DNA of 19,183 bases from Chloroflexota bacterium (GTDB lineage Bacteria; Chloroflexota; Anaerolineae; UBA7937; JACPPX01). A program made the translations under genes and the position numbers. This document shows positions 14,026 through 19,183 of the stretch, one piece after another. Under the pieces are notes generated by a model. The model was not told the origin of the DNA. It worked only from the letters and a program-made list of their open reading frames with translations, and ran no database searches. Each line of letters opens with the position of its first letter. Position 1 is the stretch's first letter. The stretch is taken from contig JACPWV010000027.1 in assembly GCA_016196905.1 (NCBI GenBank), positions 1-19,183 on the forward strand. The letters run 5' to 3'.

Positions 14026-15074
14026 GCGAGAAAGGCAAAGAGATACCGATCAGTCGACGAGATTTTCTGAAAGCGTCCGCGGTGGGGGCAGCACTGGTGG
14101 GGGGCGTCGGCCTTGCGCGCCTCCGCCCCGATGCCAGCCCGGCTGGCACCCTCCCTCCGACTCAAGGGGGCCCCGACCACGAACACGGCCATGATCCTCA
14201 CAGCCCCATGGCCAACATGGCGGTGGGGGATGTGGATCCGGCCGTGAACGGCTTTGACCCCAGTGCCATCCTGACCGATTTCGACTATGGGGTGCCCACC
14301 ACCCTGCCCAACGGCGGGACCTTACGTGAGTACACGGTCGTCGCGGCCGATAAAGAGATCGAGGTGGCGCCGGGAGTCAAATTCGCCGCCTGGACCTATA
14401 ACGGGCGCGTCCCCGGGCCGACCATCCGTTGTCGCGAGGGGGATCGCGTTCGAGTGCGCTTCATCAACGCGGGCAGCCATCCCCACACCATCCACTTCCA
14501 CGGCATCCACCCCGCCAACATGGATGGGGTCTTCGAGATCGTGGACCCCGGCAAGGAATTCGTCTATGAGTTCGACGCGGAGCCTTTCGGGTTACATCTC
14601 TACCACTGTCACACCCTGCCCCTCAAGCGCCACATCCACAAAGGGCTCTACGGAGGTTTCATCATCGACCCCAAGGTGGATCGGCCGCCGGCCCGCGAGC
14701 TGTTCATGATGATGAACGGATTCGACACCAACTTCGACGGGGAGAACGAGGTTTACGCCGTTAACACCGTCGCCTTCCACTACGCCAAACACCCCATCCA
14801 GATCAAGGTCAACGAACTGGTGCGCATGTACCTGATCAACATCACCGAGTTCGATCCCATCAACTCCATCCATATCCACGCCAATTTCTTCAACCTGTAT
14901 CGGACTGGAACCAGCCTCACTCCGGACGCCTTCACGGACACGGCCATGTTCGCCCAAGCGGAGCGAGGCATCCTGGAATTCAAGTACAAATTCCCGGGCC
15001 GCTACATGTTTCACGCCCACGTGAGCGAGTTCACCGAGCTGGGCTGGATGGGCATCTTCGAAGTCGTCGAGTAG
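14022..15074 (+). CDS. Tat-exported two-domain multicopper oxidase (small laccase type)
   Basis: 350 residues. The N-terminus has a textbook twin-arginine signal, S-R-R-D-F-L-K (11-17), followed by a hydrophobic stretch, so the folded enzyme is exported. A histidine-rich linker follows (H-E-H-G-H-D-P-H, 53-60). Two cupredoxin domains come next. Domain 1 holds H155, H158-F-H160, H195-C196-H197 and H204, giving the type 1 copper site (C196) with Leu209 where blue proteins often have Met. Domain 2 holds H284-I-H286 and H331-A-H333 and no cysteine. The four H-x-H pairs supply the eight histidines of a trinuclear centre shared between subunits, as in two-domain laccases; nitrite reductases of the NirK type lack this full set. 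Such enzymes oxidise a substrate (phenols or metals such as Cu, Fe or Mn) and reduce oxygen to water. Its start overlaps the regulator's stop (ATGA) with GAGGTG 5 bp upstream. The substrate is unknown. Confidence 0.9.
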   Translation: MSEKGKEIPISRRDFLKASAVGAALVGGVGLARLRPDASPAGTLPPTQGGPDHEHGHDPHSPMANMAVGDVDPAVNGFDPSAILTDFDYGVPTTLPNGGTLREYTVVAADKEIEVAPGVKFAAWTYNGRVPGPTIRCREGDRVRVRFINAGSHPHTIHFHGIHPANMDGVFEIVDPGKEFVYEFDAEPFGLHLYHCHTLPLKRHIHKGLYGGFIIDPKVDRPPARELFMMMNGFDTNFDGENEVYAVNTVAFHYAKHPIQIKVNELVRMYLINITEFDPINSIHIHANFFNLYRTGTSLTPDAFTDTAMFAQAERGILEFKYKFPGRYMFHAHVSEFTELGWMGIFEVVE

Positions 15075-15176
15075 GAGGCGCCGTGCGAAAAATGAGCCTC
15101 GCTCCCATCCCGATGGCCATAGCGCGCGACTTGTGAGCCCAACACTCGCGAGACTCGACCCGCTGAAGGAGCTTTC

Positions 15177-16088
15177 ATGAACCAGCCTATGGCGATAACG
15201 ATTCGGGGGCTGACCAAATTCTACGGCAAGGCCCCGGCGCTGCGGGGCGTGGACTTGGAGGTGGGCCGCGGCGAGATCTTCGGCTTCCTCGGCCCCAACG
15301 GCGCGGGCAAGACCACCACTATCCGCTGCATGCTGGACTTGATCCGGCCCAACGGGGGCACTATCCGAGTCCTGGGCCTCGATCCCCAGGCCGAACCAGT
15401 GGCGGTGCGCGCCCGCGTCGGCTACCTCCCTGGCGAGCTGCGCCTGGAGGACAACCTGACCGTCGAAGGCGCGCTGCGCTACTTCGCTCGTCTCCGCGGG
15501 GGAAGGGTAGACTGGGGATTTGTGCGAGAACTAGCCGAGCGCCTAGACCTCGATCTCAAACCGGCGATCAAAAATCTTTCGCACGGCAATAAACAAAAGG
15601 TCGGTGTGGTCCAGGCTCTGATGCACCGCCCGGAACTGCTCCTGCTCGACGAGCCTACGCTTGGCCTGGACCCGTTGATGCAGCATGAAGTGTTGCACCT
15701 GATCGCCGAGGCGCGGGCGGAGGAAGCCACTGTCTTCTTCTCCTCCCACATCATGAGCGAGGTACAGGCGGTGGCGGAGCGCGTAGCCATGATCCGGCGC
15801 GGCGAGATCGTGGAGGTGGCCGAGACCGCCTCGCTGATCAACCGCGCCCTGCGTCGCGCTCGCGTTCGATTCGGGCAGCCAGTGGATGGCAAGCTGCTAG
15901 GGAACGTGCCTGGCGTCACTGTGCTATCGCAAGACGGGACGAGCGTGCTGTTACAGGTCGCGGGGGAGATGAACGGGCTCATCAAGGCGTTGGCCACTCT
16001 CCCGGTGCGCGACTTCGAGACGGAGCGACCCTCGCTGGAGGAGATTTTCTTAGCCCACTACGAGTCTGACCTAGGGGAGGCGAAATAA
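15177..16088 (+). CDS. ABC transporter ATP-binding protein (ABC-2 / CcmA-like)
   Basis: 303 residues, cytoplasmic. Walker A G-P-N-G-A-G-K-T-T (39-47), signature L-S-H-G-N-K-Q (134-140), Walker B L-L-L-L-D-E-P (154-160) and H-loop His191 are all present, so the ATPase should be active. The variant L-S-x-G-N-K-Q-K signature is usual for ATPases paired with ABC-2 permeases. The ATG at 15177 follows AAGGAG (15166-15171) at 5 bp. A 102-bp gap without a clear terminator separates it from the oxidase, so read-through from the metal promoter is plausible. The permease starts at the very next base after its TAA. The substrate cannot be told from sequence; the context suggests a metal or copper-enzyme maturation role, as for NosF-like ATPases (inference). 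Confidence 0.93.
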   Translation: MNQPMAITIRGLTKFYGKAPALRGVDLEVGRGEIFGFLGPNGAGKTTTIRCMLDLIRPNGGTIRVLGLDPQAEPVAVRARVGYLPGELRLEDNLTVEGALRYFARLRGGRVDWGFVRELAERLDLDLKPAIKNLSHGNKQKVGVVQALMHRPELLLLDEPTLGLDPLMQHEVLHLIAEARAEEATVFFSSHIMSEVQAVAERVAMIRRGEIVEVAETASLINRALRRARVRFGQPVDGKLLGNVPGVTVLSQDGTSVLLQVAGEMNGLIKALATLPVRDFETERPSLEEIFLAHYESDLGEAK

Positions 16089-16940
16089 ATGATCAACGTT
16101 TTTCGCTACACTTTGGCCCGCTTCCGAGGCCAAATCCTGGGCTGGGGCCTCGGCTTGTTTCTGCTCGGCCTTCTAGTCGTTCCCTTCTACGACATCATCG
16201 TGGAGCAGCGCGAGCAGTTCGAGCAGCTGTTGAAAAACTATCCCCCTGAATTCGTCGCCTTTTTTGGGGGCATAGACGCTTTTGCTACCCCGGAGGGATA
16301 TCTAAGCGTAGAATTCTTCTCCTACATGCCCCTCATCCTAGGTATTTTCTCGGTGCTGGCGGGAAGCGGCCTGCTGGCCAGCGATGAGGAGAAGGGAACA
16401 CTGGACCTGGTGATGGCCCATCCGCTGAGTCGCACCGCGCTCTTCCTGGGTCGCCTGCTGGCCTTCGTCATCGCCACGCTGGCCATCCTGGCCCTCTCCT
16501 GGCTGAGTTTCGTGGTGGCCATGAATTGGTCCGCGCTGGATGTGGGCTGGGGCGAGATGGCCTTGCCTTACCTGTCGCTGCTGGGGGTCCTGCTGCTCTT
16601 CGGCAGCCTGGCGCTGCTGCTGAGCATGCTCCTCCCCTCGCGGCGTTTGGCAGCCATGACAGCTGGCTTTTTACTCGTGGCCAGCTTCTTCATCACCTCG
16701 TTGGCACGCATCGACGAGAATCTGGAGGGGATCGCTAATCTCTCACCCCTCAACTACTACCAGAGTGGTGAGGCCATTCTGGGCTTGAACGGCGAGTGGT
16801 TGCTTGGCCTGCTAGCCGCGGCTGCGCTTTTCGCCATCCTCGCCTGGTGGCGCTTCGAGCGGCGGGACATCCGCGTGGGTGGCGAGGGCAGCTGGCGGTT
16901 GTCTATCCCATGGCGGAGAGTCGCGGTACGAGGGGGGTAG
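16089..16940 (+). CDS. ABC-2 type transporter permease
   Basis: 283 residues with about six hydrophobic segments (roughly 15-33, 78-96, 120-145, 158-182, 188-205, 236-254). The stretch D-E-E-K-G-T-L-D-L-V-M-A-H-P-L-S-R (99-115) is the conserved cytoplasmic loop of ABC-2/NosY-like permeases that contacts the ATPase. The ATG abuts the stop of the ATPase gene, with GGGGAGG (16074-16080) 8 bp upstream, so the two form one transporter. A large loop between segments 1 and 2 (about 34-77) faces outside. Neighbouring metal genes make metal-related export possible but do not prove it. Confidence 0.9.
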   Translation: MINVFRYTLARFRGQILGWGLGLFLLGLLVVPFYDIIVEQREQFEQLLKNYPPEFVAFFGGIDAFATPEGYLSVEFFSYMPLILGIFSVLAGSGLLASDEEKGTLDLVMAHPLSRTALFLGRLLAFVIATLAILALSWLSFVVAMNWSALDVGWGEMALPYLSLLGVLLLFGSLALLLSMLLPSRRLAAMTAGFLLVASFFITSLARIDENLEGIANLSPLNYYQSGEAILGLNGEWLLGLLAAAALFAILAWWRFERRDIRVGGEGSWRLSIPWRRVAVRGG

Positions 16941-17037
16941 CAAAGAGCGATAGCACGCTACCATCGATGGAGCCCTCATCACTGTCTTGCCTGGTGAGGA
17001 GTCAAAGCTCAGCGGGAATTCTGGAGTAGATGACAAC

Positions 17038-18249
17038 ATGCAAGAAAACCGAGCCCGCGATCATAGAACCGTGCGAAACTTGACCTTGCCTATCTGGGTG
17101 ATAGGACTGATACCCATCATCCTGCTGGCCGCGCTGGTAGTCGCCTTCCTGGTCTACGACCCCACCAGTCCCTTCCGCGCCAGCTTCCCGCCCGTGGAGG
17201 AACTCACTGTGGAGCGGATCGCGGTAGTGCCGGACGGATTGCAGGTCCATGTGGTGAACGGCGGTCCCAGTCCGGTCACCATCGCCCAGGTCCTGGTAGA
17301 CGAGGCCTATTGGCAATTTACCGCCCAGCCTTCGTTAACCATCCCCCGCCTCGGCCGGGCCACGCTCCACATCCCTTACCCCTGGGTACAGGGAGAGCCG
17401 CTGGAGATCGCCCTGATCACTGAAACAGGGTTAACCTTCAACGCCACCTTGAAGGTGGCCACCCTTTCCCCCACGCCCGACGCGCGCTTTGTAGGCACCT
17501 TTGCACTTCTCGGCGTTTACGCCGGCGTGATCCCGGTCTATCTGGGCCTGCTCTGGTATCCCGCCCTGCGCCGGGCCAGCCAACACTGGATGCACTTCCT
17601 GCTCAGCCTCACCGCCGGCTTGCTTCTCTTTCGAGGGGTGGATGCACTGCAGGAGGCCAGTGAGCTGGCCGGCCAGATCTCAGGCGCCTTTCAGGGCATC
17701 GGTTTGATCGTCATCGGTGTCGTGGCCAGCTTCCTGGGGCTCACCGCGGTGGGGCAGTGGACCTCCAGTTCTCGCGGAGCCCACGGCGAGGCTTTTGGGC
17801 GATTGTTATTGGCCTACTTCATCGCTTTGGGGATCGGGCTGCACAACCTGGGCGAGGGCCTGGCCATCGGCGCGGCCTACAGCCTGGGGGAGCTGGCCCT
17901 GGGCTCCTTCCTGGTGCTAGGCTTCACCATCCACAACACGACCGAAGGCTTGGCCATCGTGGCACCGGTCTCGCGCGACCGCATAAGCATCGGCCATTTG
18001 CTGGCGATGGGAGCGCTGGCGGGCGGGCCCACCATTCTGGGAACCTGGTTCGGTGGCTTTGTCTATTCGCCGCTGCTCGCGGTGCTCTTCCTGGCCATCG
18101 GGGCGGGGGCCATCTTTCAGGTGGTCTACGAGGTGATTAAGCTCATCGCCCGCGCGACCCAGAAGCCGCTGACCGACCCGGCAAGTTTTGCGGGACTGAT
18201 GGCGGGCCTCCTGATCATGTACCTCACCGGCCTCCTGGTGGTGGTGTAG
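17038..18249 (+). CDS. ZIP-family divalent metal transporter with N-terminal anchored extracytoplasmic domain
   Basis: 403 residues from the ATG at 17038, chosen over the in-frame TTG at 16987 because that start has no ribosome-binding site, while a GGAG lies about 11 bp before 17038. Residues 17-40 form a transmembrane helix. About 41-148 is a beta-rich segment (V-E-R-I-A-V-V-P, H-V-V-N-G-G-P-S-P-V-T-I-A-Q) expected outside the cytoplasm. The ZIP domain follows from about 151, with the metal-site helices H-N-L-G-E-G-L-A-I-G-A (from H269) and H-N-T-T-E-G-L-A-I (from H299). ZIP proteins usually move Zn, Fe or Mn into the cytoplasm. The extra domain makes it about 150 residues longer than plain ZupT-like members and may collect or sense metal (inference). 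It follows the ABC pair by about 97 bp on the same strand. Confidence 0.9.
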   Translation: MQENRARDHRTVRNLTLPIWVIGLIPIILLAALVVAFLVYDPTSPFRASFPPVEELTVERIAVVPDGLQVHVVNGGPSPVTIAQVLVDEAYWQFTAQPSLTIPRLGRATLHIPYPWVQGEPLEIALITETGLTFNATLKVATLSPTPDARFVGTFALLGVYAGVIPVYLGLLWYPALRRASQHWMHFLLSLTAGLLLFRGVDALQEASELAGQISGAFQGIGLIVIGVVASFLGLTAVGQWTSSSRGAHGEAFGRLLLAYFIALGIGLHNLGEGLAIGAAYSLGELALGSFLVLGFTIHNTTEGLAIVAPVSRDRISIGHLLAMGALAGGPTILGTWFGGFVYSPLLAVLFLAIGAGAIFQVVYEVIKLIARATQKPLTDPASFAGLMAGLLIMYLTGLLVVV

Positions 18250-18279
18250 GCGGCGCCTGTCGCTCTCTCTCGATTCGCT

Positions 18280-18330
18280 CCTCCACCGCTATTTCTCGGA
18301 GGGGGTGGAGGGAGGGCCCGCCTGGCCCTC
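18280..18330 (+). terminator. Two strong hairpins after the ZIP gene, possible terminator without a T-run
   Basis: CCTCCACC (18280-18287) can pair with GGTGGAGG (18304-18311) across a 16-nt loop. It is followed at once by GAGGGCC (18312-18318) pairing with GGCCCTC (18324-18330) across a 5-nt loop. No T-tract follows, so termination is uncertain. Confidence 0.3.
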
Positions 18331-18358
18331 AGCGCGATTCTGGTTCCCCGGTTGGTTT

Positions 18359-18567
18359 AATACTTCCTCTCTTCGCCACCCCAGCCCTATCGGCCTAGCC
18401 CTCATCGGCTTGAGCATTCCGCTGCTCTTTGGTAGCCTTAAAGGTAGACTGCTCATCAAAACCTGGCCGTCCAAGCCTTGACTTATCGCATCGCTCTCGA
18501 GCACAGCCTGTTGGTGAAAGCCTACACGGAGGAGTATCGCGAATATATGCGCCCTACCAAGGGGCTC
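18359..18567 (+). pseudogene. Remnant of an isoprenylcysteine carboxyl methyltransferase-like membrane protein
   Basis: In one frame (18374-18450 and beyond) the sequence reads L-R-H-P-S-P-I-G-L-A-L-I-G-L, then L-L-F-G-S-L, like the R-H-P-x-Y-x-G membrane core of ICMT-type methyltransferases. That frame stops at the TGA 18479-18481. The family's C-terminal block continues in another frame from 18448: A-L-T-Y-R-I-A-L-E-H-S-L-L, then E-E-Y-R-E-Y-M-R-P-T-K. A frameshift near 18445-18480 therefore splits it, and the N-terminal half is missing. The second frame has no stop before the CDF gene and runs straight into it. Assignment rests on two short motifs, so moderate confidence. Confidence 0.55.
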
Positions 18568-18612
18568 ACCCTCTCGTCTTCTGATCGGGATGGCCCAGAA
18601 CTTCAGCGCAGC

Positions 18613-19183
18613 ATGAATATCTCGAGAGCGGAAGGCGAATCGCTGAGACGTGAACCCGAGCAGCGCGGCCTGCTTTTAGCTTTTTTCCTGACCGGCGGGT
18701 TCTTGCTGGCCGAGGTGGCAGGCAGCTTGCTCACCAACAGCCTGGCCCTGCTGGCGGATGCCGGGCACATGCTGGTGGACGTGGCCGCCTTGGGCACCAG
18801 TGTCGTGGCCCTCCGCTTGGCCCAACGCCCCTCCACCCGAGAGCGCACCTTCGGTTTGCTGCGCCTGGAGATCCTGGCTGCCCTGGCCAACGGCGTCACT
18901 CTGTTACTGATCACCGGCTACATCGTTTACGAGGCCTATCAGCGCCTTCTGGCGCCGCGCCCGATCCAGAGCCTGGGGATGTTGGCCATTGCCACCCTGG
19001 GTCTGGGGGTCAACCTGGCCGCCCTCTACCTATTGCGAGGAGGAGAGAGCCTCAACATCCGTAGCGCCTTGCTCCACGTGCTGGGCGACACCGTCTCCTC
19101 GGTAGGGATCATCCTCGGCGGGCTGGTGATCTTCTTCACCGGCTGGGCGGTGGTAGACCCTGTGCTCAGCATCGGCATCGCCA
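18613..19183 (+). CDS. Cation diffusion facilitator (CzcD/ZitB-like zinc exporter), 3' truncated by window
   Basis: At least 190 residues are visible and the frame is open at the window edge. It covers the first five transmembrane segments. The transport-site residues are H52 and D56 (G-H-M-L-V-D) in TM2 and H155 and D159 (H-V-L-G-D) in TM5. This H-D/H-D set is typical of zinc exporters; iron or manganese members usually carry Asp in place of the first His. Supporting motifs are N-S-L-A-L-L-A-D-A-G-H and E-S-L-N-I-R-S-A-L-L-H. The protein would export Zn (perhaps Cd or Co) from the cytoplasm by proton antiport. Start choice is uncertain. The ATG at 18613 gives a normal tail before TM1 but has no ribosome-binding site. 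An in-frame ATG at 18547, 12 nt after GGAGGAG, would add 22 residues taken from the methyltransferase remnant. Confidence 0.88.
   Translation, partial: MNISRAEGESLRREPEQRGLLLAFFLTGGFLLAEVAGSLLTNSLALLADAGHMLVDVAALGTSVVALRLAQRPSTRERTFGLLRLEILAALANGVTLLLITGYIVYEAYQRLLAPRPIQSLGMLAIATLGLGVNLAALYLLRGGESLNIRSALLHVLGDTVSSVGIILGGLVIFFTGWAVVDPVLSIGIA

Noticed and set aside
14022..15074. Copper nitrite reductase (NirK)
   Set aside because: Four complete H-x-H pairs give the eight trinuclear-centre histidines of a laccase; NirK has only a three-histidine type 2 site.
16987..17037. Longer TTG start for the ZIP transporter
   Set aside because: No ribosome-binding site; the added residues are polar and unlike a ZIP N-terminus. 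The ATG at 17038 fits better.
1..19183. CRISPR arrays, tRNA or rRNA genes, complete insertion sequences
   Set aside because: No regularly spaced repeats, no cloverleaf or rRNA-like stretches and no transposase reading frame were found by eye on either strand.

Overview
The window is bacterial DNA: GC-rich, with Shine-Dalgarno-led genes, some TTG starts, two sigma70-type promoters and tightly packed operons. The gene mix is a large Lhr-type helicase, a DsbA/VKOR pair, several class III cyclases fused to TolB-like, AAA and TPR modules, a two-domain laccase and a ZIP transporter with an N-terminal extracytoplasmic domain. This resembles Chloroflexota or a neighbouring thermophile-rich lineage. 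That placement is an inference from gene content only and is weak.

Layout. (1) 1-3902 is a worn stretch. It holds the 3' end of an Lhr-family helicase, a calcineurin-like phosphoesterase with an out-of-frame internal deletion, a DsbA-like thiol oxidoreductase whose C-terminus is frameshifted by an exact 35-bp tandem duplication, an intact VKOR-family partner, and a C-terminal fragment of an aconitase. (2) 4021-13215 is a cyclic-nucleotide signalling island. Two paralogous TTG-start genes (cyclase + TolB-like + TPR) run on the + strand. Converging on them is a minus-strand operon of a cNMP-binding/PP2C (SpoIIE-type) phosphatase followed 7 bp later by a zinc-ribbon/cyclase/AAA/TPR giant. The window therefore carries three predicted cyclases and one predicted cyclic-nucleotide receptor. 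(3) 13269 to the end is a metal-homeostasis cluster. A MntR/DtxR-type regulator sits behind a full-consensus promoter (TTGACA-N17-TATAAT) overlapped by TTTAG/CTAAA inverted repeats. Its stop codon overlaps the start of a Tat-exported two-domain multicopper oxidase. Next come an ABC-2 ATPase/permease pair, a ZIP-family transporter, a decayed isoprenylcysteine-methyltransferase-like remnant, and a zinc-type CDF transporter that runs off the window.

How the parts may work together (inference): the minus-strand operon could make a cyclic nucleotide and read it through the cNMP-binding phosphatase, feeding a partner-switching pathway whose kinase and STAS proteins are not in the window. The metal cluster would combine sensing, periplasmic or cell-surface metal oxidation and metal movement across the membrane. 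DsbA and VKOR form a standard disulfide-making pair, but the DsbA copy here is damaged. No RNA genes, CRISPR arrays or complete mobile elements were seen.
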